In this document: one piece after another, positions 1 to 7,807 of the stretch
Numbering within the stretch: the first letter of the stretch is position 1
How the letters are laid out: the number at the start of each line of letters is the position of its first letter
Source of the DNA: an uncultured Porticoccus sp.
GTDB taxonomy: Bacteria > Pseudomonadota > Gammaproteobacteria > Pseudomonadales > Porticoccaceae
Length of the DNA: 64,000 bases
Assembly: GCA_947259505.1 (NCBI GenBank)
Contig: CAMYLT010000008.1
Location: forward strand, 62,001-126,000
Direction: 5' to 3'
The notes under the pieces: model-generated
Database searches by the model: none
Seen by the model: only the letters and a program-made list of their open reading frames with translations
What the model was told of the DNA's origin: nothing
Program-made: the position numbers and the translations under genes

Positions 1-26
1 GATTTATGAATGCCACTGGTGGATGA
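1..26 (+). CDS. 3' end of a second moaA-like gene (partial)
   Basis: The first 26 bases read in one frame as (R/G)FMNATGG followed by TGA. The intact moaA at 3043-4047 ends RFMNATGG, and a terminal Gly-Gly is a hallmark of GTP 3',8-cyclase, where the GG tail enters the active site. I infer that the window opens inside the last codons of a paralogous or duplicated moaA on the same strand. Only eight codons are visible, so this rests on the identical tail. Confidence 0.55.
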
Positions 27-67
27 TGGTCATTTATGAGATTTGCCTCATTCTAGTAGATTGACAT

Positions 68-85
68 ATGGACCAATCGGTTCAT
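68..85. promoter_or_regulatory. TetR operator, site 1
   Basis: ATGGACCAATCGGTTCAT is an imperfect palindrome (GGACC...GGTTC) lying just upstream of the TetR start chosen at 95. A near copy lies at 698-715, in front of the next gene. The pairing implies autoregulation and control of the downstream gene by the same repressor. Confidence 0.6.
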
Positions 86-94
86 AATTGGATC

Positions 95-682
95 ATGAGC
101 CAAGGTAGACCAAGAGAATTTGATGTTGATCGTGCACTGGAATCCGCCACCCGGCAATTCTGGGCGGTTGGCTATGAGGCGACATCTCTGACCGATCTGC
201 TCAAGGTCATGAAACTGTCGAAGAGCAGTCTCTACCAGGCCTTCGGCAATAAGGAGGCACTGTTCATTCGCTGTCTGGACTATTTCCAGAACACTATGGC
301 CAATGACCTGCTGAGCAAGCTGCACAACACCGAGTCCCCCCGGCAGTTTCTCGCCGATTACCTGGAAGGTGTGATTGATGAAGCGACCAGGAAATCCGGG
401 CGCAAGGGCTGTCTGCTAGTGAATACCGCCAACGAGCTTGCCCAGCGCAATGCCTTGGTCAGCGCAGCAGTGGCAAAGGGTTCTCAGCATATGATGAAAG
501 TCTTTACCACAGCACTTGAATTGGCGCAGCAGCGGGGCGAGATCCGTACCGTTGTGCCCGCCGAAGACCTGGCCAGGTATTACTTCTCATCGGTGAGTGG
601 TCTGCGAACCATGGTCAAGGCTGGAGCCAGCAGGGCTGAGCTGGAACCCATTGCAAAACTCATTATGGAAACATTGAGCTAA
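95..682 (+). CDS. TetR/AcrR family transcriptional regulator
   Basis: This is a 195-residue TetR-type repressor. The N-terminal helix-turn-helix is visible as the stretch around YEATSLTDLLKVMKLSKSSLYQAF, followed by the family-typical GNKEALF. The C-terminal half is the variable ligand-binding domain and contains the CLLVNTANE segment typical of the TetR_C group whose inducers are often electrophiles or aromatics. I place the start at the ATG at 95, because the upstream ATG at 68 lies inside the palindromic operator. It is followed after 76 bp by an AhpD-like gene preceded by the same operator, so it probably represses itself and that gene. The inducer is unknown. Confidence 0.85.
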   Translation: MSQGRPREFDVDRALESATRQFWAVGYEATSLTDLLKVMKLSKSSLYQAFGNKEALFIRCLDYFQNTMANDLLSKLHNTESPRQFLADYLEGVIDEATRKSGRKGCLLVNTANELAQRNALVSAAVAKGSQHMMKVFTTALELAQQRGEIRTVVPAEDLARYYFSSVSGLRTMVKAGASRAELEPIAKLIMETLS

Positions 683-697
683 TTTTTTTGGCCAATT

Positions 698-744
698 ATG
701 GACTAATCGGTCCTTATTGGCTTGTTTATGCACCGAAAGGTCCA
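698..744. promoter_or_regulatory. TetR operator, site 2 plus an inverted half-site
   Basis: ATGGACTAATCGGTCCTT (698-715) repeats the site at 68-85 with GGAC...GTCC symmetry. A third related copy in inverted orientation (GCACCGAAAGGTCCA, 730-744) follows directly. Both precede the AhpD-like gene at 759, whose ribosome binding site is AGGAG. Confidence 0.55.
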
Positions 745-758
745 AATAGGAGAAACCC

Positions 759-1328
759 ATGAAATCAGAATACCAACTCACCCTGGCCCCCGTAGAACTG
801 GCGACGGCTCCAGAATCAGTTAAGTCGATACTCCAGGAACAGAAAAATAATTTTGGCTTTCTGCCCAACATGTATACCCATATGGCCAACGCACCGTCGT
901 TGCTGAAGATGTACTTGTCCGGGTACCGTTTGTTCCGGGAAGAGGCGACTTTCTCGCCGGTGGAACAGGAGGTGATTTTTATTACCATCAGCCGTGAAAA
1001 CGGGTGCGATTACTGTGTCGGCGCCCACAGCATGATTGCCGATAAGATGTCGGGAGTGCCGGCTCATGTCACCGAGGCCGTCCGCGCCGGGTCTTCTATC
1101 GACGACCCGCGCCTGCAGGCTCTGCACGATTTCACCATGGCGATGCTGGACAGGCGCGGCGCACCCAGTCGTGTAGAGGTAGAGGCATTTTTGCGCGCCG
1201 GCTTCAGCGAGCAACAAATACTGGAGGTGATTGTCGCCATCGCTGTGAAAACCCTCAGCAACTACAACAATCACCTGGCGCATACAGCGCTGGATGAGGT
1301 CTTTGCAGACTATCGTTGGGAGGGATGA
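759..1328 (+). CDS. AhpD-like / carboxymuconolactone decarboxylase family protein
   Basis: This is a 189-residue cytosolic protein of the peroxidase-related CMD/AhpD superfamily. The diagnostic redox motif is visible as ENGCDYCVGAHS (Cys-x2-Cys-x3-His) about residues 86-97, preceded by an LFREEATFSPVEQEVIFITIS helix of the usual kind. The family carries out thiol-based peroxide or electrophile reduction, and the electron donor is not evident here. It has a good AGGAG ribosome site and lies downstream of the TetR gene with a shared operator. I infer a small inducible detoxification pair. The exact substrate cannot be deduced. Confidence 0.8.
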   Translation: MKSEYQLTLAPVELATAPESVKSILQEQKNNFGFLPNMYTHMANAPSLLKMYLSGYRLFREEATFSPVEQEVIFITISRENGCDYCVGAHSMIADKMSGVPAHVTEAVRAGSSIDDPRLQALHDFTMAMLDRRGAPSRVEVEAFLRAGFSEQQILEVIVAIAVKTLSNYNNHLAHTALDEVFADYRWEG

Positions 1329-1480
1329 TCCGGTAACTGACAGAAGAGGTAGCTTTCCTCTGCAACTTCCGGGATGTAATGGGTCATTATCCGCAATCAG
1401 CGGGTACTTTGAACCAGTGTGTTCGCGACTATGGTGCTAGGAAGTGGGCCGGTGTTTCAGTGGGAAAACCTGCCGTCAGT

Positions 1481-1520
1481 AAAAAATAACCCGGGGCCGT
1501 TGGTGACATTTCGACCCCGG
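1481..1520 (-). terminator. Rho-independent terminator of the porin gene
   Basis: On the minus strand, CCGGGG and CCCCGG form a stem (1491-1496 with 1515-1520) with a loop of about 18 nt. A T-rich run (complement of 1481-1487) follows. It sits about 40 bp beyond the porin stop codon. Confidence 0.55.
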
Positions 1521-1561
1521 ATTATGCTTTAGCGCGACATGCTAATCAGTTGGATATCCGA

Positions 1562-2806
1562 TCAGAATGTGTAGTTGACGGTGAACCAGACTTTCTCGGT
1601 ATCCACTGCAAACTCGTCTGCATCGTACATGGCGTATTTCAGCTCAACTGACAGATTTTTGTTGATGGGGTAGGTGGCGACGGCGTCGAATTCCTCACCG
1701 TAGTCGGCACTGCCCTCATCGGCAGAGAAGTCGTGGTAGAAAGCGGCCAGGGACACACCTGCTACTTTACCGGCCACTTTGACGTACAGATCCTCAATAC
1801 CGTCATTGGGGGTTACCAGAAACATGTCAGCCCAGCCCTGGAATTTGTGCAGGGTAGCCAGCGGGGTGCTGAAAGCTTTCTTGCCGTCATCACTGCCCAG
1901 CAGCTCGTAACCTATACCCAGACCAACACCTTTGACCTTGGTGCCGAGTTCTGCCATGTAGTACTCGGCGTCGTAGTCGGTGGCATTGTCACCGTAATCA
2001 GTCTGGGATGCGGCCGCTGCGGCGACGGTAATTGGGCCAAAGGCGCCGCCATATTCCACACCATAGGTCTGGGAAGAGTTGCCGGTGACGTTCTCAACCT
2101 GATTGTCAAAGTCCAGCAGGTAAGCGTAAACGCCAATATTGTGTCCCTCTGCGGGCGAGTAGGACATATACAGGGCGTGGGAATCGGAGTCGAAACGACG
2201 CGGTTGACCGCCGCCGGTATCAGGTCCAAAAACCCGGTTGACGTCCGAGATGTAGCTGTAATCCACCTTCACCGGTCCAACGGGCAGTTCCAGGCGGAAG
2301 GCGTCGTAGGTCTGTTCATTCTGGCGCCAGCCCACCCCGCCGAGAAAACGCTGTCCGGCGTGGTTGATGCGTTGGCGACCGCCCGTACCGGTAAAGTAAT
2401 CATTCTGGTATTTCAGGAAAGCCTGGTTGATATCGGTGCCATCCGGGTCGGCGACGATGGGATATTGTGAGGCCTTGCCATTGGACGGCGTGGCATAGCT
2501 TTCGCTGCCAATCTGGGCGACATCGTCAACTTCGAGCAGTCCCGAAAAGCCATGAAAGCTGGCGGAGGTCAAGGTCAGGCGTGATTTCAGGGTGGATGCC
2601 TTGGCGACATCTAACGTATCGATATCCTGATCCACATACTCATAGCGATAGCGTAAGGACAGGTTGACATCGCCCTTGGTGAAAATTTCGGACAAGCTGG
2701 TGGCCTCCTCGGCTGCAGCAGATGCCGCGCCCGTTATCCCCAGCGCTGCCAACATAATGGCGGTGCCAATGTTCACTTTTGGTTTCATTGCAACAGCTTT
2801 TTTCAT
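1562..2806 (-). CDS. Outer-membrane porin, alginate-export-like beta-barrel
   Basis: This 414-residue protein has an N-terminal signal peptide (MKKAVAMKPK, then a hydrophobic stretch ending GAASAAAEE) and ends in YTF, the aromatic C-terminus recognised by the BAM machinery. The body alternates polar and aromatic strands (LSLRYRYEYVDQD, KSRLTLTSASFHGFSG, GGVGWRQNEQTYDAFRLEL). This matches the alginate-export-type porin family often found beside nitrate genes. The start at 2806 follows GGGGAC and gives a sensible signal peptide; a longer upstream extension would not. It is divergent from moaA. The intergenic region carries an FNR-type box and two 7-2-7 repeats, so I infer nitrate- and anoxia-responsive expression and a role in anion uptake. 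The substrate is not proven. Confidence 0.75.
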   Translation of the reverse strand: MKKAVAMKPKVNIGTAIMLAALGITGAASAAAEEATSLSEIFTKGDVNLSLRYRYEYVDQDIDTLDVAKASTLKSRLTLTSASFHGFSGLLEVDDVAQIGSESYATPSNGKASQYPIVADPDGTDINQAFLKYQNDYFTGTGGRQRINHAGQRFLGGVGWRQNEQTYDAFRLELPVGPVKVDYSYISDVNRVFGPDTGGGQPRRFDSDSHALYMSYSPAEGHNIGVYAYLLDFDNQVENVTGNSSQTYGVEYGGAFGPITVAAAAASQTDYGDNATDYDAEYYMAELGTKVKGVGLGIGYELLGSDDGKKAFSTPLATLHKFQGWADMFLVTPNDGIEDLYVKVAGKVAGVSLAAFYHDFSADEGSADYGEEFDAVATYPINKNLSVELKYAMYDADEFAVDTEKVWFTVNYTF

Positions 2807-2838
2807 AATGGTGTCCCCAAAACGGTTTTTTCTGAAGT

Positions 2839-2877
2839 TGCCACCAAAGTGGTAGGATGGGTACCACATTGGTGTTA
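2839..2877. promoter_or_regulatory. Two NarL-like 7-2-7 inverted repeats
   Basis: TGCCACCAAAGTGGTA (2839-2854) and TACCACATTGGTGTTA (2862-2877) are each two inverted heptamers separated by 2 bp, the arrangement bound by NarL/NarP-type regulators. Similar repeats lie before narK1/narX (22039-22054) and before the third NNP transporter (27993-28008). They sit 33-71 bp upstream of the porin start. Confidence 0.5.
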
Positions 2878-2944
2878 ACTATCTGATTTAGAAAGAAATT
2901 AATTCCTTCTTGTGGCAAATTAACAGCTCTTTCCGCGGCTAAAC

Positions 2945-2958
2945 TTGACCTTGATCAA
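2945..2958. promoter_or_regulatory. FNR/Anr-type box between porin and moaA
   Basis: TTGACCTTGATCAA matches the FNR/Anr/Dnr consensus TTGATNNNNATCAA with one change. Its centre is about 91 bp from the moaA start and about 145 bp from the porin start, so it could serve either divergent promoter. Three more boxes of the same type occur before other anaerobic genes in this window. Confidence 0.65.
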
Positions 2959-3042
2959 CGAATACACAGAGCTGCGCCATAAACTTGACTGGACCCGTAA
3001 TATCCCTGCCATTGGTGCAATATTGGAAGTGGAGTCCTAGCT

Positions 3043-4047
3043 ATGCCGAGTGAAAATCAGGCCGTCTTAAGTGACCGTTTTGGCCGGGTAGTTGATTACC
3101 TGAGACTGTCGGTGACCGATCGCTGTGATTTCCGCTGTGTCTACTGCATGGCAGAGGACATGACTTTTCTGCCGCGCCAGCAACTCCTCACGCTGGAGGA
3201 AATGGCCTTTCTGGGGCGGGCTTTTGTGTCACTGGGTGTCAAGCGTATCCGCCTGACCGGGGGAGAACCGCTGGTGCGCAAAAATGTCATGTCGCTGATC
3301 GGTAATCTGGGCTCCCTGAGCGGGCTGGATGAATTGACCCTCACCACCAATGGTTCACAGCTGCGAAGCACTGCCCCGGCACTGGCAGCCGCTGGCGTGC
3401 GGCGTATCAATATCAGCCTGGACTCGCTGCAACCGGAGCGCTTTGCCGCCATCACCCGCACTGGCAAGCTGGCGCAGGTGCTTGACGGCATTGAGGCGGC
3501 ACAGCAGGCCGGTATCGAGCGAGTCAAATTGAACAGCGTGATCGTGCGCGGTCAGAACGATGACGAAGTTGTTGCGCTGGTGGACTTTGCCATGGCACGG
3601 GGGCTGGATATCAGCTTTATCGAAGAGATGCCGCTGGGTGATGTGGGTTGTCGCGACCGGCGGGGCGGACTGGTGACCAGTGAGGAAATCCGGCAGCAAA
3701 TTGCGGCTGATCATCCGCTGTTGGCCAGCACTGAGAGCAGTGCCGGGCCGTCCCGTTACTATCGCGTTGCTGGCAGCGCCAGTCGCATCGGCTTTATTTC
3801 TCCCCACAGTCATAATTTCTGCGAGAGTTGTAACCGGGTGCGGGTCACCTGTGAGGGTCGCCTGCTGCTTTGTCTCGGCAACGAGCATTCGGTGGATCTG
3901 CGCGCCGTGATGCGCCGTTACCCCGGTGATCTGGAAGCCCTGCGCGAGGCGATTGTCGCCGCCATGGAGCTGAAGCCGGAACGGCACTATTTTTATCACG
4001 ATGACAAACCGCAGGTATTGCGCTTTATGAATGCGACTGGAGGTTAA
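3043..4047 (+). CDS. moaA: GTP 3',8-cyclase MoaA
   Basis: This is the radical-SAM enzyme that, with MoaC, converts GTP to cyclic pyranopterin monophosphate, the first step of molybdenum cofactor synthesis. The N-terminal SAM cluster motif is Cys28-x3-Cys32-x2-Cys35 ([11 protein letters not shown]). The C-terminal substrate-binding cluster motif C-x2-C-x13-C is seen near residues 261-278 (NFCESCNRV...LLLC). The protein ends in Gly-Gly, as required for activity. Its 334 residues are full length for the family. The nnrS gene follows after 5 bp, so the two probably form one transcript driven by the FNR-box region upstream. A second moaA tail is present at the window start. Confidence 0.95.
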   Translation: MPSENQAVLSDRFGRVVDYLRLSVTDRCDFRCVYCMAEDMTFLPRQQLLTLEEMAFLGRAFVSLGVKRIRLTGGEPLVRKNVMSLIGNLGSLSGLDELTLTTNGSQLRSTAPALAAAGVRRINISLDSLQPERFAAITRTGKLAQVLDGIEAAQQAGIERVKLNSVIVRGQNDDEVVALVDFAMARGLDISFIEEMPLGDVGCRDRRGGLVTSEEIRQQIAADHPLLASTESSAGPSRYYRVAGSASRIGFISPHSHNFCESCNRVRVTCEGRLLLCLGNEHSVDLRAVMRRYPGDLEALREAIVAAMELKPERHYFYHDDKPQVLRFMNATGG

Positions 4048-4052
4048 GGGAC

Positions 4053-5249
4053 ATGATCAAAATTGAGGAACCCCAGTCAGAGAGTGCCGCCGCCTGGCTC
4101 AATTTGGGCTTCCGGCCTTTCTTTATGGGCGCCGCCCTGTTTGCAGTGCTGTCTATGTCGATCTGGGCGGCAATTTTTCCGCTGCATATTCTGCCGCCGC
4201 TGAACGAATTACCTCCGATCACCTGGCACGCCCACGAAATGATCTATGGCTATGCGCTGGCGGTGATTGCCGGTTTCCTGCTGGCCGCGGTGAAAAACTG
4301 GACCGGGCTGCAAACTCCGCGAGGTGTAGTGTTGCTGTTGGTGTTTCTCCCCTGGGCGTTGGCGAGGCTATTGCCACTGGCGGGCAGCTGGATTCCCCTG
4401 GCGCTGACAGCCGCGTTTGATCTGTTGTTTATGGCCATGCTGATCGTGGCGGTAGCGGTACCCATCATACGCGCCAAGTCGCAACGCAACCTGGTGGTCA
4501 TTGCTATTCTGGTGGTTATGTTGGCGGGTAATAGCCTGTTTTACCTGGGGGTATACGGCGTCATCAGTGATGGTGTCCGTCTGGGACTCTATCTGGGGTT
4601 TTATGTGATTATCGCCCTGGTGTTGATGATGGGACGGCGGGTGATTCCCTTCTTCACCGAGCGGGGGGTTGGCTACCCGGTCACCCTCACCAATTATTCC
4701 TGGCTGGATAAGGCGGTGCCGTTGCTGATGACCGCCTTTATCGCCGCAGAGCTGCTCGCGCCGGGAAACCCGCTGACAACGGTCGTGGCAGCAGTTCTGA
4801 TGGTGCTACTGGGACTTCGCCTGGCCGGTTGGTACACCAAAGGCATCTGGCGCAAGCCATTGCTGTGGGTGCTGCACGTTGCCTACGGCCTGGTGGTGGT
4901 GGGCTTTGCCCTGAAAGTGGCTGCGGCGCTGTTTGGGATTTCACCTTTCCAGGCGGTACACGCCTTCGCTCTGGGGGGCATCGGCCTGATGACCCTCGGC
5001 ATGATGGCCCGGGTCTGCCTGGGACATACCGGACGCAACGTGTTTGCGCCACCCGCCGCAGTCACCTGGATGTTTCTGCTGCTTAGTGGCGCGGCCTTGC
5101 TACGGGTTTTTGTGCCACTGTTTGCTCCAGGTCATTACGGCCTGTGGCTGGGCCTGTCGCAATTGAGCTGGATATTGGCGTTTGCGCTGTTCTCTCTGAT
5201 CTATATCCCGATGCTGGTGACTCCCCGGGTGGATGGCCAGCCGGGGTAG
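4053..5249 (+). CDS. nnrS: NnrS family membrane protein
   Basis: This 398-residue polytopic inner-membrane protein has about 12 hydrophobic segments. Family-typical sequence includes LNLGFRPFF near the start, ITWHAHEMIYGYALAVIAGFLL near residues 53-75, and MGRRVIPFFTERGV mid-protein. The conserved histidines and methionines fit the heme- and copper-containing NnrS family, which is induced by nitric oxide and protects cells from nitrosative stress. Translation begins 5 bp after moaA ends, indicating an operon. Together with trHbN and NsrR near 61 kb, it points to NO arising as a side product of nitrate respiration. Confidence 0.9.
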   Translation: MIKIEEPQSESAAAWLNLGFRPFFMGAALFAVLSMSIWAAIFPLHILPPLNELPPITWHAHEMIYGYALAVIAGFLLAAVKNWTGLQTPRGVVLLLVFLPWALARLLPLAGSWIPLALTAAFDLLFMAMLIVAVAVPIIRAKSQRNLVVIAILVVMLAGNSLFYLGVYGVISDGVRLGLYLGFYVIIALVLMMGRRVIPFFTERGVGYPVTLTNYSWLDKAVPLLMTAFIAAELLAPGNPLTTVVAAVLMVLLGLRLAGWYTKGIWRKPLLWVLHVAYGLVVVGFALKVAAALFGISPFQAVHAFALGGIGLMTLGMMARVCLGHTGRNVFAPPAAVTWMFLLLSGAALLRVFVPLFAPGHYGLWLGLSQLSWILAFALFSLIYIPMLVTPRVDGQPG

Positions 5250-5300
5250 CTGAAAAACGATCTGCGTTGCCACTGTGGTGTTAAAAACAGGCTCAATCAG
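5250..5300. repeat. Truncated copy of a dispersed intergenic repeat
   Basis: GCTGAAAAACGATCTGCGTT followed by GTTAAAAACAGGCTCAAT resembles the left part of the elements at 34738-34850 and 47670-47812. It lies in the convergent gap between nnrS and the Fic gene and touches the last codons of the latter. Confidence 0.5.
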
Positions 5301-6495
5301 CTTCTGGGAAAAGCCCCGGCATCCATCGCCCGGCGAGAGAAGCTGGAAAAGCGATCCTTAAAGGAGCCCTTGTGCTGTCGGATGTAATAACGCCAGCCCC
5401 CAGCAGGGCTGAGACAATCCGGCGTGCCTGCCGTTCTCCTGTGCCGACAATGCCTGGTACGTCACCTCGCGGAAGTTCACCGCGATAGAGGATGGCGTCC
5501 AAAACAAGGCCCGCTTTGGGGGGTAGGCTGTCCGTCCTGACTTCTTCTTCGCACCATAGTCTGATACGTTCCCTGAGTTTGTCGGGCTGAACCAGTTTTT
5601 CCATGAAATCCACCTGGTCAATACAGGTCTGTAGGAAAAATTCAGTAAACTCCGCCAGAGCACTTTCGCTACGACTGCCCCGGCCGTCCATATCGCCGTG
5701 GCGCGGCCCGTCACAAGCGATTAAGTGCTGCTTGTATTTGGATTCCTGTCTGGCAAGACCTCTGGCGATGGACCATATACCGCCCGTATCCAGGGCTTCC
5801 CTCAGCATGGCGTAGGACATCAGTCGAGTCACGCGACCATTACCGTCGACAAAGGGGTGAATCCATAGAAGGCGATGATGAGCCGCCGCTGCCGAGAAGA
5901 TTGTTTCAGCTTTTTTGAGATTGCTATACACCGCTTCAAAGCGCTGGAGAAAGCGGGGTAGTGCACCAGCACTTATAGGAACATGATAGCCGACTTTGAC
6001 ATCCCTGAATCTCAGCTTTCCCGGAATGATACATACTCGCTGGCCTGTTTCCGGGTCTTCTGACCAGAGCAACTCATCCGGCAGGTGTTCGCAGAACCTC
6101 CTGTGGATTTCACAGATACCATCGAGGGTGGCCGCACGTCCCCCGTCCAGCCCCCCATCATCAATCCACTTTTGGACCATGACATGGGCCCTGGCCTCTA
6201 GCTGTAAGTCCCGTTTGCGCGGTTCGTCGCTATAGTCGTCACGCATGGCGCGTTCAATATCGATGGGGTGTGTGTTGTGACCTTCAATAAGGTTCGAGTA
6301 ATAGCAGTTCATTGAACGGACAAGCTCTGCGAGAGCCGAAACAACGCTGTCCGGCAGGCTTCTTCTGAAACCGGCTGATTTAGCGGCGAGCTCCACCCCC
6401 AGTTCGGTAAGGGCAGGGCGATGACGGGAGCCATCTCCTATGCGGAGTGGCTCCATAATAGCGATGGTTTCGCCCCTGTCTATGGCTGTTTCCAT
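5293..6495 (-). CDS. Fic family protein (probable AMP transferase)
   Basis: This 400-residue Fic protein has the catalytic motif HPFVDGNGRVTR at about residue 212, with catalytic His and phosphate-binding GNGR. The N-terminal part carries SNLIEG (Ser67-Glu71-Gly72), matching the class II inhibitory motif (S/T)xxxE(G/N), whose Glu blocks ATP binding until relieved. The C-terminal about 80 residues look like a winged helix (RGDVPGIVGTGERQARRIVSALLGAGVIT), typical of class II Fic proteins. Such proteins AMPylate target proteins using ATP. The target is unknown. A palindrome GTTATGTATAAC lies about 35 bp upstream of the start and could be an autoregulatory site. There is no antitoxin partner gene, consistent with the in-cis inhibitory helix. 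Confidence 0.88.
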   Translation of the reverse strand: METAIDRGETIAIMEPLRIGDGSRHRPALTELGVELAAKSAGFRRSLPDSVVSALAELVRSMNCYYSNLIEGHNTHPIDIERAMRDDYSDEPRKRDLQLEARAHVMVQKWIDDGGLDGGRAATLDGICEIHRRFCEHLPDELLWSEDPETGQRVCIIPGKLRFRDVKVGYHVPISAGALPRFLQRFEAVYSNLKKAETIFSAAAAHHRLLWIHPFVDGNGRVTRLMSYAMLREALDTGGIWSIARGLARQESKYKQHLIACDGPRHGDMDGRGSRSESALAEFTEFFLQTCIDQVDFMEKLVQPDKLRERIRLWCEEEVRTDSLPPKAGLVLDAILYRGELPRGDVPGIVGTGERQARRIVSALLGAGVITSDSTRAPLRIAFPASLAGRWMPGLFPEAD

Positions 6496-7105
6496 GTCCG
6501 ATTTGATGTCCGCTTTAAAATATTAGTTATGTTATGTATAACATCTAGTTAAGTTATATGGAAGTGAAAGTATGGGGGATCTTATGTCCGGTTATATTTC
6601 CGGTTTAGGTGAGGGGGGTTACGGGTAACTTGCCCCTAAACCTTGATGATGGCTGCTTAGCTATTTCATTAACTTGATGCCCTGGATCTCCGCCGTATCA
6701 ATCAGCTGGTGCAGGCTGGCTTCGCTTGTCGGGCAGTTGACATTGCCGCACCGGGCAGTAATGCTGTTTTCCGGATGCCAACCCCTATCAAGGAGGATAG
6801 ATGCCTTTCCCCTCACAGTTTTTCTCTCATCCCTTCAGCAGCCGCTGATTCATCACGGTGATGTTAATGCTGCGGTGAATAAAAAAAGCAGATCTGGTCA
6901 CGCCTCAACGACAAGCACAGCCTGGTTAAGCAATAGCTCTCTAGTTGAACTCAAGGGAAAATCAATGACTCTGCCCCTATTGATTTGCTATTGATTTAGA
7001 TGCCATTTACGGTGAAGTAGCTCAAGTCTGAACGCACAATACTTGATAGATTTAGTCATGGATTCGACATGAAAGTATCATTAATTAAAAACTAGTTGAA
7101 TTAAA
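6496..7105. other. 610-bp region without an intact gene
   Basis: This stretch holds the promoter side of the Fic gene, a decayed parvulin-like remnant on the minus strand (6661-6834), and AT-rich sequence leading to the acuR operator. The plus-strand open frame at 6674-6994 has no recognisable domain and overlaps the remnant, so I do not count it as a gene. Confidence 0.5.
6661..6834 (-). pseudogene. Remnant of a PpiC-type parvulin gene
   Basis: The minus strand reads without stops to a final SLHQLIDTAEIQGIKLMK. This resembles the C-terminus of the intact parvulin at 11272-12072 (YIHQLIDEADIEGIEM), with 9 of 14 positions identical over the core. Upstream, RGWHPENSITARCG loosely matches EGLAPKPIESRYGV of that protein. 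The roughly 35 residues expected between these blocks are missing, and a stop codon closes the frame upstream. I infer a decayed second ppiC copy. An unrelated small gene is possible. Confidence 0.4.
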
Positions 7106-7120
7106 TAGACGATCGGTCTA
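7106..7120. promoter_or_regulatory. AcuR-type operator upstream of acuR
   Basis: TAGACGATCGGTCTA is a palindrome with TAGAC/GTCTA arms and a 5-bp centre. The identical 15-mer recurs at 7778-7792 before acuI, indicating that one repressor controls both genes. Confidence 0.7.
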
Positions 7121-7131
7121 ATATCTGGCTT

Positions 7132-7761
7132 ATGAATGAATCAGCCCCCCTAAAACGTCGTCGCGGTCGACCACCTAAGAATCTTTCTGCGCACAATGAA
7201 ACGCGTACCCAATTGATTCATACAGGTATAGAGATCCTCGCGGAGAAAGGTTTTTCTGCCACCGGTATCGATGAAATACTTAAAAGTATTGGGGTTCCCA
7301 AAGGATCGTTCTACCACTACTTTGAAAGTAAGGATAGGTTCGGCTTAGAACTCATCGATAGCTATTCAAGAGCTTTAAAAGGAAAGCTTAATCGCTTTCT
7401 TCTCGATGATACCTTGCAGCCACTAGATCGTCTGATGGCTTATATGACCGATGCTGAAAGGTCGATGGCGAAATATGATTTCAAGCGTGGATGCTTAATC
7501 GGCAATCTTGGGCAAGAGATGGGAAGATTGCCCGAGAATTTTCGAGAACGTCTAACCAGCGTTCTTGAAGACTGGCAAGGATCAGTGGAGAGCTGCCTTG
7601 AAGAGGCCAAAGTACATGGACAAGTCTCCTCAGATTTAGATTGTAAACAGCTGGCATACATTTTTTGGACGGGCTGGGAAGGCGCTGTTCTGAGAGCAAA
7701 ATTAGAACGAAGTGCAAAACCCTTGAAGGCGTTTTCTGACTTTTACTTGGCAAGCCTTTAA
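7132..7761 (+). CDS. acuR: TetR family regulator, AcuR-like
   Basis: This 209-residue repressor starts with a basic RRRGRPPK segment. A TetR helix-turn-helix follows (FSATGIDEILKSIGVPKGSFYHYFESKDRFG), then a TetR_C_16-like effector domain (DFKRGCLIGNLGQEMGRLPENFRERL). The HTH wording and the C-terminal motif are those of AcuR, which senses acrylate and represses acrylate-utilisation genes. Here it lies directly before acuI, with identical palindromes before both genes. The region is AT-richer than the flanking backbone, suggesting acquisition. A related repressor with a similar operator is found at 40116. Confidence 0.8.
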   Translation: MNESAPLKRRRGRPPKNLSAHNETRTQLIHTGIEILAEKGFSATGIDEILKSIGVPKGSFYHYFESKDRFGLELIDSYSRALKGKLNRFLLDDTLQPLDRLMAYMTDAERSMAKYDFKRGCLIGNLGQEMGRLPENFRERLTSVLEDWQGSVESCLEEAKVHGQVSSDLDCKQLAYIFWTGWEGAVLRAKLERSAKPLKAFSDFYLASL

Positions 7762-7777
7762 TTTTTTCGAAATTAAA

Positions 7778-7792
7778 TAGACGATCGGTCTA
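7778..7792. promoter_or_regulatory. AcuR-type operator upstream of acuI
   Basis: TAGACGATCGGTCTA is identical to the site at 7106-7120. It lies 15 bp before the acuI start, overlapping the region where RNA polymerase or the ribosome would engage (AGGAGA follows at 7797). Confidence 0.7.
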
Positions 7793-7807
7793 ATATAGGA
7801 GATATAT

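Noticed and set aside
6674..6994. 106-codon plus-strand open frame
   Set aside because: No domain, unusual composition, no good ribosome site, and it overlaps a minus-strand frame with recognisable parvulin similarity.
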